Source of the DNA: Thermothelomyces thermophilus ATCC 42464
Lineage: Eukaryota; Ascomycota; Sordariomycetes; Sordariales; Chaetomiaceae
Assembly: GCF_000226095.1 (NCBI RefSeq)
Contig: NC_016474.1
Span: 496,001-560,000 of the forward strand
DNA length: 64,000 bases
Direction: 5' to 3'
The notes under the pieces were generated by a model. That model was not told the DNA's origin. It ran no database searches and worked only from the letters and a program-made list of their open reading frames with translations. Position 1 is the stretch's first letter, and each line of letters opens with the position of its first letter. Positions 42,733 to 53,642 of this stretch are shown here, in pieces. Position numbers and translations under genes: made by a program.

Positions 42733-45700
42733 TTAGTCTCGCGAGCCGCGATTCTCTGTCTCGCCGCCATTGACCGGCACCGAAGGAGCATCCGAATCGC
42801 TACCTTCTTGTACCGACGACCCGCCCGGCAGCGACTTTCTCCCGCGAGACTTACCATCGCCGCCGGCACTCTGTCGCCGAGATGCCGCAATCCCTCCTCC
42901 TCCCTCCGCCTGGCCCCCGCTCCCCTCCCTCTCATCGCACGAACTATCCGCGTGCTGCCGCGATATCGAGAGCGACGGCCGACTGCCAATGCTCTTCGTC
43001 CTCGTGCCTGCAGCCCCCTGACTAGAAGATCCCGCCTTAAATGCGGTGATCGCCCGCCACCGACCCAGATTCCAGAAGGACGTGCTCCCCGCCCCTGCCG
43101 CCGACTCCGACTGCGGCGACTGGTCGGCCTCCTCGGCCGAGGCAGAGTAAAGCGTGAACCCGGGCGTAGGCGGGGCCGACGGTTCCTCCTGCGGCTTCGA
43201 GGTCCGCCGCTGCTTGGTCAGCACGCTTTCTGTGAGCGACCGCGATGGGTGTCTCTCCGGCGGACTGCTAAACACGCTTGCCGTGGGGCTGGTCACGGCG
43301 CTGCTCGCCCGATTACGAGCCGGCGACGCGCCCCCGTAGGGTTGCTTTCTCCCCTCGCTCGCCAAGTTGTACGCGGAGTTCAGCGACGTCCTGCTGGCCT
43401 TTGCCGGGCTGAGCGACCGCTCGCTCCGGGCCGGCGTGCTGCTGCCGTCCGCCAGCAGGGCAGAGCGCCTGTCGCCGCCGTGCTCGATCCCTTGCCGCCA
43501 GCTCAAGATGCGGTCCGGGTGCGCGCCAACGGCGTGGAATTGGGGAGAGCCGAGCACGCTGGGCGGGACCGGCTGGCTGAGCGAGCCGCGCCGGCTATGT
43601 GCGGTGCTCCCGGCGCTGGTCCGCGTCAAGACACTGCCGCTGCGGCCCAGCCTGCCGCCGGCGCCGAGCTTGCGGCTGAAGGTGCTGCCCGTCTCCCAGC
43701 TCTCGTGTCGGCGCTTCGCGTACGCGCAGTCCTGTCGGAACACCTTGATGATGCCAGTATCGCCGGTCGTGACGATGATGTGGCCGTCGTAGTGCGTCGA
43801 TCTCGCAATGTATGCCGGGCTGGGTTCGGGTCGTTTGCCAACCGGCTCGTGCGGCCTGCTTTGTTGCGAGTCGTTGGTGAGAGCGACCTGGCTAGCCGCC
43901 GCGCTGGCCGCCTCCTCCAAACTCTGGAGAACCACGGGTGGTGGGTTGCAGAGGTCGTAAATCGGGTCGCCACTCTGGCCGAGCAGCATGCGCGTCTTGG
44001 TTGGCGCAAACAGCGCCGTCGTGACGATGTCCCCGTGCGCCTCAAAGTACTCGCAGGGAGATTTGTCCTTATCCTGGACAAGCGCACTGCCGCCTGTCAT
44101 GCTCCAGATAAATGTCTTTCGGTCCTCGCTTCCGCAGATGATGTGCTTTCCGTCGTCGGAGAAGGTGGCGGCAATCTGGCTGCATGCATTCTCGTGACCT
44201 TTGAGCTTGAGTAAAAGACTTTTGTCGTGCAAGTTATATACCCGTACGCGGCTGTCGTTTGACGTGATGAGCACCCGGACCTCCTCCCTAACGCCTGTTC
44301 CGTCCGCTGGGGCCGCCGCCGACGCCGAAGCAACCGAATCTGGGGCTTGAGAGGTTCCCGTGTCTAACGGATTCGGCGGCGGGATGGTCATGGTCTGGAT
44401 GCCCGTGATCTTGCTCCCCTTCGCGTTCTTTCCCCGGGACGACCGCACGTGAATCTGCGAGCTCAGTTTCAGCCCTTCCGTCTCGTAGAACATGCAATAC
44501 CCGTTCAGCAGCCCTGCGATGGCCACCTTTCCGTCCGGTGAGAACGCAACGGCGGTGACGAGATCTGGCAGCTGGGCCGAAAATGCGACCGCCTTGTCGG
44601 GGATGCTCCACAGCAGGAGCATAGTGTCGAGGGAGCCGGCCAAGAAGAAGCGGTCGTCGCGAGGATGGAAGGCCAAGCGGGTCACAAAGTCCTTGTGCTT
44701 GAATGTGCATAGGCATTCTGACCTGCTCATGTGCCACAGCCTGACAGTCTTGTCCATCGACGACGACAGCAGGAAGTTGTTCTTGCTCCAGCTGAGGTCG
44801 AGCACCTCCCCGGTGTGCCCCTTGAACTCCATTACCGGCTGCTCCCTAAACACAGGCGCGCTGAGCCTTTCCCCAACGTCGCCACCGACCACCTCGTCCT
44901 CTTCATGGGCGCGGCGTTCTTCGGCCGTCGAGAGCACGGCCCAAACCCTGACCACATAGTCGCGGCCTCCTGTGGCGAGAAATCGCCCGTCTTTGCTGAA
45001 TTCGCTTGCCCAGATAGCGCCTCCCGACCTCACTGCTCTCCTATCGCCTGTGCCGGCCACGCTGACAGACACCATGGGTGCCTTGCCGGCCTCCGCAGCC
45101 GCGTCTTCGTCGTTCTCGGGCGGTCTTGTTCCAACTAGCTCCTGGGCAAGAAAGACACGATTGAACTCTCGGGTTCGCTTGTTGCTCGACCGCGTCCGTA
45201 TATATCGCGGGGGCTCCTTGTGATGGGGCACGTAGCCTCCACCCACCAAGGGGCTCCCCAGGGTCTGACTGAAAACGCGTGCATTGACACCGTCCATGCG
45301 CGTTTCGCCTCCGAGTTCCGAGTCGGAGTCGAGATCCACGAGATCCTTTTTCTTGCCGGGCCGCATGCCCAGCCGGCTGAGGAACGAGCCTCCTCCCTTC
45401 TTGCTACTACCCGGCACCAGCAGTCAGCTTATCATTCCTTGCGCTGTGCCACTCATAGATAGGGGTTTGTTTAACCTCCTGTCCCTAGCGACCTCCCCCA
45501 CAGGCGCCGCATTATTTCTCGAGACCTCGGAGCTGACCCGCGTCAGTCCCTCGGCCATCTGGGTCAAGCGCTGCGGTATTGACGGTTCCGTGCTCTTTCG
45601 TCTGAATATGTGCTAGCCGCGTTCCTGTTAACACGACGGGCCCGTTGTGCACAGAATTGTTCTCGGCCGGAAGGTGGCAGCTCACCTGAGAAAGGGGGTC

Positions 45701-46259
45701 TATCGCCGAGTTGGAACCAGTCGTGTGCGCCGTCGAGGAGGCACCTTGCCGAGCTACGTCCGCGATACTGGTGGCACCGTTGACCGTACCCTCGAATGTT
45801 GCCGCTGTGGTGCCGGCCTCTGAAGCATTCTTGTCCTCGGTGTTTCTGTCCTTGCCTCTGCCTCTGACTGTAAGCACAGTACTAGTGCTAGTGTTGTTGC
45901 GCGACAAGGTCGACGGACTTTTTGTGCTGGGACTTGGAGGGTGGGCCTGCGAGGTTGTCGTGGCTTGGCTTTGGGTGGTTGCTGCCGACGCATAATAAGC
46001 CTTCAAGTATCATTGAATACGACCGATACGCGTATATGCAAGCTCCGAACGTAACCGGAGGCCCGCAGTACCGTCTGCCTACCTCGTACCCACCAACTGG
46101 AGAGCCCAGGGAAGAAGCAGAAGGGATGCGGATTGGAGACGGTCAGGTGGCCATACCTCTAGCGTCGAGCGAACTTGGAGGTCTTGGGAGTGACTGTGAT
46201 GATGACGGTGTGCCGAGCTTCCTTGGAGGCGAAGGGGACTGCGCGGTACTCGCATCCAT
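42733..46259 (-). CDS. Dgr2/WDR44-like WD40 protein, four exons
   Basis: Exons 46157-46259, 45686-45981, 45476-45612 and 42733-45406 give 1069 residues. The N-terminus is Ser/Pro-rich (MDASTAQSPSPPRKLG), followed by DPLSQ joined to HIFRRKSTEPS, a basic stretch (SSKKGGGSFLSRL) and a WD40 core (for example RVWAV, FKGHTGEVLDLSWSKNN, TVRLWHM). The C-terminal third is low-complexity Ser/Pro/Arg. The order and spacing resemble yeast Dgr2 and animal WDR44, a Rab11-binding trafficking protein; the function here is inferred. Intron 3 (45407-45475) has a weak GTTAAA donor but a CTGAC branch point and 69-nt length. Without it a TGA lies in frame. Start 46259 was chosen; an in-frame ATG at 46334 is possible. 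Confidence 0.8.
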
Positions 46260-47303
46260 CGTCGGCGGCGGGCTCTCGTGCTGGCGCCCGAGGGGGGGCG
46301 CCGCTGACTTGATCGTCGACCAGATCCCCGTCATGCTCCAAGGTTGCCTGACATGTGAGCACGCGACGGGAACTGCTAACGAGAAATCGTAAAGCGCTGG
46401 GATGAAATGGCTTTCGGGAATTAGAACCCCCCGACTGCCGGCGCCAGCACCTTGTTACAGTAGACGGGTCTGTGCCGTCTTCCGACCTTCTGCGCTGATT
46501 GGCTGGCAGCCGCGAACCTTGGCCATGAGACCCCGCAATGTCTCACCGACTTGCGCGACTAGGCGTTCTTGATTCAAAACTCCCGGTACTTCGCGGTAAC
46601 GCAGGTCAGAAGTGGTCAGTTCGGCCCGGCTCCCTCAGTGTACCGTCAAATGCACGAGAATGAAGTAGGTTGAGGTCGTCGGCGAACCGACAGGGCTATC
46701 GGATGAGGGCTGGTGGTTGACGTTTGTTTCGTGTTGCGTTGCACCGAGTTTCCACGCTTTCTTCTAGCGACTTGGTGGTTGCGTCATCGAGTTTGTCCGG
46801 TTCCAGTTGTCTCGCTTCCTAGCACTACCCGTATGGGACAATTTCCGGGTTTTACGCAGGAGTCGGCGAGGCAGGATGACGGCTCCTCCGGGGCTCGTGA
46901 TTGACATGCAACCGACTGTAACACAGTGACCGGCAGTATCGAATATCAGAGCACGGAGTAACGTAGCGAGGTGGCCAGATGTGACAGGGAAATGTCTGGT
47001 TAGAAGCACAAAACAGCTCATTGCGGTCCAAAGACGGTGTGTAACGTCATTCCGCATTGGCTTGCAGACGGAAACGGCAGCGTACGCGAGACCGCGACGT
47101 AATGTATGTACTGTATGTACCGTATGTACTGTATGGTACATACATCCGCGCATCTTCCGTACAAGTATACACAGTCCTTTACACCCCCGTTTGGTTATTA
47201 ACTGCCCGCTGGTTTGCTCAAGCCGAGGGTGTGTGCTCGCCTTGGTCTCGGACAACTCGGAAAGTCAGAGTTTGACAGGCATTAGAGAGCTTCGGAAGGA
47301 ACT
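46260..47303. other. Intergenic, 1.0 kb
   Basis: Promoter side of the WD40 gene and 3' side of Dom34. Contains the TGTATGTAC tandem repeat listed separately. No gene seen. Confidence 0.6.
47103..47145. repeat. TGTATGTAC tandem repeat with inverted end
   Basis: Three 9-bp units (47103, 47112, 47121 with one change), a partial fourth, then the inverted form TACATACAT (from 47138). It can form a small hairpin. Confidence 0.7.
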
Positions 47304-48512
47304 TCAGATCACCATACTGCCCTCACCGGAATCACCTACGGCTTCTTCCTCGTCGTCCTCATCCAGGTCCAGTATAGGATACGTCAGAATCGCAGCGATG
47401 CCGCCCAGAGATTCCAGACGCTTGCCGCTTTCGTGGTCGCTGCTGAGCAGTCGAACCTCTCCGCCATCTTCCTTTACCTTGTCCACGAGTGCAACGTACT
47501 TTTTCCTCGTCGCGACGTCCATACTTCGGAAGAAGCCATTGTTGACAAACAGAACCCCTCCTCCACGGCCCACCGCGCCCTCGGCAACGGCCTTCTCGAC
47601 GGGCTTGGTGCCGTACCACGCCCTCCCATCGTCTTTGCGAAGACGGTCGTAGAATTGGTCCATCAAATTTGTCTCGGTTGTAACCTTGGCGTTCTCCAAG
47701 ATCTTTTTTACTTTGGTGCTCTTCAGCACCTCGTTAAGGCTGTGAACGTGACCAGACGTTGACTGCACCACGACCGCCTCCTTTGCAATTCTCTGAAGAC
47801 CTTTATCGCCCGTTCTAGAGGCCTCGGACGCCATGTAGGCGCGAAAATCGTCTGCGGCAAACCCGGGGCTCGCCAGGAGCAGCGTTCGGGGGATGCTGAA
47901 ATCAACATTGTTGCGCAGACTCGAGAGTGTCTTTTCGAAGAACGACGACATTGCCCCTGTCGACTCCTTTGCCGTCGAGCGCTTCTTCGGTATCGGGCTC
48001 TCGATTCGCTGTTTGACGATCGTCCGAAACTCGGTAATCAAGCAGATGTTGGCCAAGCCCTCCTGCATGACGACAGCGGCAATCGCCTCGGGCCGATCTT
48101 CACTTAACGCCTCCTTCAAAGACTGTATCGCCACCGAGTCCCAGCCGGAGCTCTTCCATATCGTGAACTTGAGGTCCGCCTTCTCGTACTTAAGCGTGAT
48201 TGTGTGGTGTTGCCCGACGCTGACCCAATCGTTCTCGTTGACAACAGTGCCCGACACCTTGAGCTCCGACGCGAGCGGGTCGAAGAAAGTCGACTTGACT
48301 CGGATTGACAGGTTTGTGCGTACGCTCTTTCCAACCGTAGAGCCAGTCGCCGTCGTCATTGTGACCTTGCGGACAGCCGGGGCGTGAACGATGTCTCCTT
48401 CCGCGATCAAGTTGTTAGCGTGCCACATGTCCTCGGGCTCGACGATCAATAGCGAGACCCCGGCATCTTCGTCGATGGCGTCGATGGTCTGTTTTTTTGA
48501 AGCGAACCGCAT
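47304..48512 (-). CDS. dom34: Dom34/Pelota ribosome rescue factor
   Basis: 402 residues, single exon. With the GTPase Hbs1, Dom34 enters the empty A site of stalled ribosomes and splits them in no-go and non-stop decay. The N-terminal Sm-like domain begins MRFASKKQTID and has EPEDMWHANNLI. The central eRF1-2-like domain lacks a GGQ motif, as it should. The C-terminal eRF1-3-like domain carries the YGTKPVEKAV segment, and the acidic end (DLDEDDEEEAV) is a family hallmark. Length fits. The frame continues open upstream without another ATG, so the start at 48512 is clear unless there is an unseen upstream exon. Confidence 0.94.
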   Translation of the reverse strand: MRFASKKQTIDAIDEDAGVSLLIVEPEDMWHANNLIAEGDIVHAPAVRKVTMTTATGSTVGKSVRTNLSIRVKSTFFDPLASELKVSGTVVNENDWVSVGQHHTITLKYEKADLKFTIWKSSGWDSVAIQSLKEALSEDRPEAIAAVVMQEGLANICLITEFRTIVKQRIESPIPKKRSTAKESTGAMSSFFEKTLSSLRNNVDFSIPRTLLLASPGFAADDFRAYMASEASRTGDKGLQRIAKEAVVVQSTSGHVHSLNEVLKSTKVKKILENAKVTTETNLMDQFYDRLRKDDGRAWYGTKPVEKAVAEGAVGRGGGVLFVNNGFFRSMDVATRKKYVALVDKVKEDGGEVRLLSSDHESGKRLESLGGIAAILTYPILDLDEDDEEEAVGDSGEGSMVI

Positions 48513-49675
48513 CTTTGTTGCCGGGATTCGAAACCGGGCTGTTCTCGAGGACGAGTCGGTAGTCTTCAAACCCAGGCGGTTCGAAGCTTGTTGAAGCTCT
48601 GTACAGAAAGGTTGCTGTTGCGGGGCAATCTGGTTGTAGCGGGGTACCACGTACTTCGTACTGTATGTACTGTACATATGTACGGAGTAATCCGTAGAGC
48701 TTGGCCGGATGTGGGTAGTACTCACCACAGTTCGCCAAGGGCATTTCACGACATATTGTAGACTGCGACTCCCAGCTTATGTCCAAGTAATAGAAAGAGT
48801 TATAGAATACATCACTGACTTGATCTATCAAACAGTACCAAGTACAAATTATTTTCAACAGTGCTGTGAATTCCAGCCTGGGAACTCTACCATCCTCGCA
48901 GTAGGGCTGAACACGGCTGAAATACAGGGGTCTGTTGGAGGTGGGCCCTCGGGGCAGTGGTATCCAAGGGACGGGGCGAGGGCGGGGTAGTGTACGCTGT
49001 AATCCGTAGTGCGGATTGATATTATTAGTAATTACATACATACCCTACGTCTATCGTTCCTTACTAGGTGTCAGTGTTGAGACTGGAATCGACTTCAAAA
49101 AGAATCAACTGTCTGAGGAATAATGACATTGCGAGTTTAATGCTGCCAGTCACCTAACAAGATTGCAACTGTTGATCCTGTTCGCCAATGAAGGCATTGG
49201 TTTTCCTGGAAGCAGTCCTCCGTGCCCCGGGAACCCCAACCGGCAACCGTACTGGTCGACATGGACGCAGGCTGGGATTGGTCTAAATTCTCCAATTTTG
49301 CATGACATGCAGCTAGTAGGGTAGTGCAGCATGCCTAATCAGTGTAGGTTGCCAAACATTGACCAAGCACGTTGCGGCCGCCAACAACCGCAAGCCAACT
49401 CCATAGGTGGTACGCATGCATGAGAGTCGAAATGTGGATAACGTCAAATGCAGGGTGCTGCTGCTGCCTTGTCGTCCTCTTTCCCTCATGCAAAATCACA
49501 AGGCTGCAATGCGGCCCTGGTCCCTATCCGGCCGCTTAGCAGTCACCGGAGTGATTCAGCCCCTCGCCCAACGGGAGCCACGTCCCTGACTCCCCTACCT
49601 GGAGGTATGCAGGTTTTTTAAAGGTTCAACCACGGCAACCCCGGAGCTGGTTCCCGCCACGATCAAACGCCCATC
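48513..49675. other. Divergent intergenic region between Dom34 and the BCS1-like gene
   Basis: 1.2 kb. Contains GTACTTCGTACTGTATGTAC and TACGGAGTAATCCGTA motifs (48650-48700), another ATCCGTAG at 49002, and a tRNA T-arm-like stretch near 48530 that fails as a tRNA. No gene seen. Confidence 0.6.
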
Positions 49676-51655
49676 ATGAACAACATACTCGCCCTCGCAA
49701 GCACGTCGTTGTTGAGCGACAGCACATCTGCGGAAGACCTCGAACGGCGGATCCCTGGCTTTTCAGTGCTGCAGGACTTCTTCAAGAAATGGCTCAAGCT
49801 CGACCTCACGACAATTCTCACCGCCGCCGCGTTGCTAGGCGCGGCATCGTCGGGCGCACAAACCGTACAGCACACAGGGTCGAGGATCTACTGGTGGGTC
49901 GTGCGCTTCTTGACGGCATCGGTCTCCATCGCTGGCAATGACCGCCTTAACCACGAGGTGCTCAACTGGCTGGGAGCCAATGTGCTCATGAAGAAAGGCA
50001 CGCGCATCTTGACTGTCAAATCTGAGTCGACCCGCAACAACACGTGGTCCTACCGCCGGGGTTCGCAGGAGCGCAACGACTACCAGCACGAGAAGCGCGT
50101 GCCAGTGCAATATCTCCCCACCTTTGGAACGACGTGGTTCATTCACGACCGCAACATCTTCATGGTCCGCCGCATCCTCACCAGCAACTCGCAGTATAAT
50201 ATCGCGTGGGACTGGACACCGGACGAGTACGCAGGAGCTCCCGAGGGCGATGAACCGCTCATGGTCATGTGCCTTGGGCGGTCTGTCGAACCAATAAAGA
50301 GGTTCCTCAACACATGCCGCGAGTTTTCCGACAAGCAGCGCGAGACGTGTATTACGGTCCGCAGCAGCAAGCACAGTTATGACGGGTTGTGGGATACGAC
50401 CATCCTGCGGCCATTGCGCCCGCTTGAGACGGTGCACTTCGACGAGGAGATCAAAGAGGCGCTGGTTGCGGATATCGAAAAGTATCTAGATGTCAACACG
50501 CGCAGGTTTTACAACAGGCGCGGCATCCCCTATCGGCGAGGGTTTCTCCTGTACGGGCCTCCCGGCACCGGCAAGACCTCGCTCTCGCTCGCCCTGGCCG
50601 GGAGGTTTGGGCTGGAACTGTACCTGCTTCATATGCCCAGTGTCCACGATGACACATCGCTCGAAAGACTGTTTACTGCCCTGCCACCGCGGTGTATAGT
50701 GCTCCTCGAGGACATCGACGCGGTTGGCATCAAGCATCGTCCGCGGATTCGAGATCATCATGACAGCTCGGACAGCGGCGACGATTCTGACAAGAGCAGC
50801 TCGGACAGAAACATCGGCCTCGAGCGGTCACGTTGCACTCTTTCGGGGCTGCTGAACGTATTGGACGGGGTCGCTTCACAGGAAGGGCGGATCGTGCTGA
50901 TGACATCCAACTATGCGGACAAGCTGGACAAGGCCCTCATCCGCCCGGGAAGGGTTGATAAGATGCTGTATCTGGGCCACATCTCGCCACGCAGCAGCGA
51001 GCTGATGTTCCTCCGCATGTTCAGTCCCGACGAAGACGGCGCAGCGCCGACGAACCGAGCAGTTCAGCTTTCCCAAGACCAGCTGAAGCAGTTAGCAGTC
51101 GACTTTAGCAAGTGCATCCCGGATGGAGTGTTCACGCCTGCTCAGGTTCAGGGTTATCTCCTTGATCACAAGGATTCGCCCGTGAATGCGGCAGCCAAGG
51201 CAAAGGAATGGGTGCAAGAGGAGATCCGGCTCATGGAGGCAGCGAAGGAAAAGGAAAAGAAGGCAGCCGAAGCCAGAAAGAAAAAGAGAAAGGAGCGAAA
51301 GCGGAGAAGAGCGGAGAGGCTGGCAGAGGCATTGCGGAACTACGATTCTGGGGAGGACCTGGAAGAACTACGGCAAAGAGTGAAGGTGGCGAGAAGGAGG
51401 AAGAAGACAATCACGCAGGATGCAACTGAACCAGAGGAGGCAGATGTGGACAGGAAGGCTGGAGATAAGGAGGAGACAGCGTCCGAGAACCGCAACGTCG
51501 GGAGCATTCCGAATGGTGAGACACCCAATGGCATCCTGCAGGAAAGCGAGGAGGATCTAGGAGCAAAGGCGGACGAGAACAATGCTGCCCATCCGAAGGT
51601 CGATATTACCGGCACGGAAGCCCCACAAGATAACAAGCTCTCTGGGGGTCATTGA
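49676..51655 (+). CDS. BCS1-like AAA ATPase with long charged tail
   Basis: 659 residues, single exon. Bcs1 proper sits in the mitochondrial inner membrane and inserts the Rieske protein into complex III. This protein has a short N-terminal hydrophobic region (about 44-62), a BCS1-N domain (about 75-255) and a AAA domain with Walker A GPPGTGKTS (about 294-302), Walker B CIVLLEDIDA (about 340-349) and the second region of homology ending in RPGRVDKMLYLG. An insertion of Asp/Ser (about 360-380) and a 130-residue Lys/Glu/Arg coiled-coil tail make it much longer than canonical Bcs1 (about 450). Filamentous fungi carry many such paralogues of unknown role; I regard this as one, not the housekeeping Bcs1. 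Confidence 0.88.
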   Translation: MNNILALASTSLLSDSTSAEDLERRIPGFSVLQDFFKKWLKLDLTTILTAAALLGAASSGAQTVQHTGSRIYWWVVRFLTASVSIAGNDRLNHEVLNWLGANVLMKKGTRILTVKSESTRNNTWSYRRGSQERNDYQHEKRVPVQYLPTFGTTWFIHDRNIFMVRRILTSNSQYNIAWDWTPDEYAGAPEGDEPLMVMCLGRSVEPIKRFLNTCREFSDKQRETCITVRSSKHSYDGLWDTTILRPLRPLETVHFDEEIKEALVADIEKYLDVNTRRFYNRRGIPYRRGFLLYGPPGTGKTSLSLALAGRFGLELYLLHMPSVHDDTSLERLFTALPPRCIVLLEDIDAVGIKHRPRIRDHHDSSDSGDDSDKSSSDRNIGLERSRCTLSGLLNVLDGVASQEGRIVLMTSNYADKLDKALIRPGRVDKMLYLGHISPRSSELMFLRMFSPDEDGAAPTNRAVQLSQDQLKQLAVDFSKCIPDGVFTPAQVQGYLLDHKDSPVNAAAKAKEWVQEEIRLMEAAKEKEKKAAEARKKKRKERKRRRAERLAEALRNYDSGEDLEELRQRVKVARRRKKTITQDATEPEEADVDRKAGDKEETASENRNVGSIPNGETPNGILQESEEDLGAKADENNAAHPKVDITGTEAPQDNKLSGGH

Positions 51656-52481
51656 CCAGGCTATATCACAGGAGCACTGAGATGGTCGATATGCAGGTGT
51701 TAGGGGGGTGGCAGTTGGTGGAAGAAGTCGGATGTAATTATTTGGTGTAATGCCTTTTGCATGACATTATGAGCCCTGGTTTTCAGGTGCCAGTTATGGA
51801 TGAAAAACAAAGATGAATTCAAGATGCAAGAAATAAATATCATTTCGGCGCTTTGGGACACGAGGTTGGGGAAGTCGTCGAACCCAGGCTTCGCAATTCA
51901 AGCAGGATTAATTACGGAAGCCCAAAAAAAATCGATCCTTAAAGAAGATGGATCTTGCACTTCCTTTCACCTTCGCGGTGAACGTGATAGCAGGGTCAGG
52001 TTTCATCCCCTTGACTGATGAATAATTAATCGGATTGTTCCAGATCTCTCTTTCATGCCATTCTCGGCTCAGATCTAACTAATTATGTACCTTCAATCGG
52101 TAATTACAGAACATTTGACTCGAGTCGAAGTCCGTTGCCCCTCGCTCACTACCTGGTACCCCAACGGCTCCTTCCGGGAGCAGCACTTACCGGTTCAGTC
52201 ATACGGGGAAGGTCCGGTATTGAGTCATTCCGGGGCGGGGTGCGAGAGGGAGCAGGATTTTCAAACAAGGAAACAGATTCCCGGCTTGCAACGAACCAAG
52301 CGATTCCTTCTTTTCAAAGTTCGCTGCATTCTGGCCATCACAGCCGTCACCGGCAAACGATATAACAGCAAATCGCTGGCCCTTGCACGCGTCTCGCCGC
52401 GTAAATAATTTTAAAGGCAGTGCAGAGACAACCCAACCAGCTCTTTTGATTCTCGACTTCAACGCCAAAATCGCACTCAAC
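51656..52481. other. Intergenic, 0.8 kb
   Basis: Between two plus-strand genes. Holds the promoter of the methyltransferase gene. No element recognised. Confidence 0.55.
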
Positions 52482-53642
52482 ATGAAGCATCTGTCTCAGG
52501 ACCAAGACAAGAACTCCACAGCGGCCGGCAATCCGGGTACCGGCCAGGCCGAAGGTTCAAATCCGGCATCCCTGATTAGGGACCTCAATATAATAGGCTC
52601 AATCAAGGAATCGGCCGACTACCCGACCGATAACCCGACGGCCACTGCGGAACCCGCCCCGGCCGAGAATCAAACTCCGACTCGGGTTGGTTCCGCGGAC
52701 AGGCCTCGGACTCCTTCTCCGAACCCGGCTCCGAGCTTGGATACGGTGACGCAACCGGACAGGACCAGCACTGAGCTCCCTGCGAACCTCAAGGAGTGCA
52801 TCAAGGAGTCATACGACGCCATCGCGCCGGTTTACAACCAGTGGACGTTGCTACACCAGGCGCGCCGCATGCACTACACGACCCGGCTGCTCGACTTTCT
52901 CCGAGCCGACCGCAGACACAAAGATGGGGTTGACTACAGGCGCGGGGAGGAGAAGGAGGAGAACAAGGAGGAGGAAGCGATGAAGAGGCTGCCAGACTCG
53001 GCGGGAGAGGGCCTGGACCTCATCAACCTGAACCTGAACGGGATGCGCGCGCTCGAGGTGGGCTGCGGGACCGGGGTGCCGGTCCTCGAGATCCTCCTTG
53101 CTAAGGAAATGGACACGATCGGTGTGGACATATCGGCAACCCAGATCGCGCTTGCGCAGGCGCACTTCCCCACCCAGACGGCCACGGGCCAGGCGGTGTG
53201 GGAGCAGAAGGACATGATGGATCTCGGCTACCCGCCGGGCGAGTTTGACGTCATCATCGGGCTGTACAGCCTGATCCACCTGCCGCGCGAGGAGCAGACG
53301 ATCTTCCTGAACCGCGCGCACCGGTGGCTCAAGGCCGGCGGCATGCTCATGATCAACTTTCCGAGGGAGGAGCTGCAGGGAGACGTGATGGAGCACTGGC
53401 TGGGTCAGGACAAGGGCTGGATGTTCTGGAGCAGCTGGGGGGAGGAGAAGATGATGCAGATCATCGAGGACCTGGAAGGGATGGAGGTACTGCTGAGGGA
53501 GGTGACCGAGACCGATGCCGCAGATCCGGCCTTTGTGTGGGTGGTTGCGAGAAAGAATCGGGTGGAGGGCGCAGAGGGGCCGGCGGACGGAACGGCCAGG
53601 AGGGAGGGCGCCGCGGAAAGTCCAGGGAGCAAAATTGAGTAG
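52482..53642 (+). CDS. Class I SAM-dependent methyltransferase
   Basis: 386 residues, single exon. Residues 1 to about 100 are Pro/Thr/Ser-rich and probably disordered. The fold starts at about 105 (IKESYDAIAPVYNQW). Motif I is ALEVGCGTGVPVLEILL (about 189-205), motif II ends in IGVDIS (about 213), and motif IV/post is FDVIIGLYSLIHLP followed by RWLKAGGMLMINFP, all typical of the UbiE/Methyltransf_11 group acting on small molecules. A Lys/Glu-rich insertion (about 155-175) lies before motif I. The substrate is unknown. The start at 52482 is the first ATG in a good context; the open frame reaches 99 nt further up without an ATG. Confidence 0.88.
   Translation: MKHLSQDQDKNSTAAGNPGTGQAEGSNPASLIRDLNIIGSIKESADYPTDNPTATAEPAPAENQTPTRVGSADRPRTPSPNPAPSLDTVTQPDRTSTELPANLKECIKESYDAIAPVYNQWTLLHQARRMHYTTRLLDFLRADRRHKDGVDYRRGEEKEENKEEEAMKRLPDSAGEGLDLINLNLNGMRALEVGCGTGVPVLEILLAKEMDTIGVDISATQIALAQAHFPTQTATGQAVWEQKDMMDLGYPPGEFDVIIGLYSLIHLPREEQTIFLNRAHRWLKAGGMLMINFPREELQGDVMEHWLGQDKGWMFWSSWGEEKMMQIIEDLEGMEVLLREVTETDAADPAFVWVVARKNRVEGAEGPADGTARREGAAESPGSKIE

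Noticed and set aside
42685-44214. 509-codon plus-strand open frame
   Set aside because: Antisense to the WD40 gene; starts at a C/T homopolymer; no domain.
48525-48550. tRNA T-arm-like sequence (TTCGAAT flanked by CCGG)
   Set aside because: No acceptor stem, D-arm or anticodon arm could be matched on either strand; the T stem mispairs.
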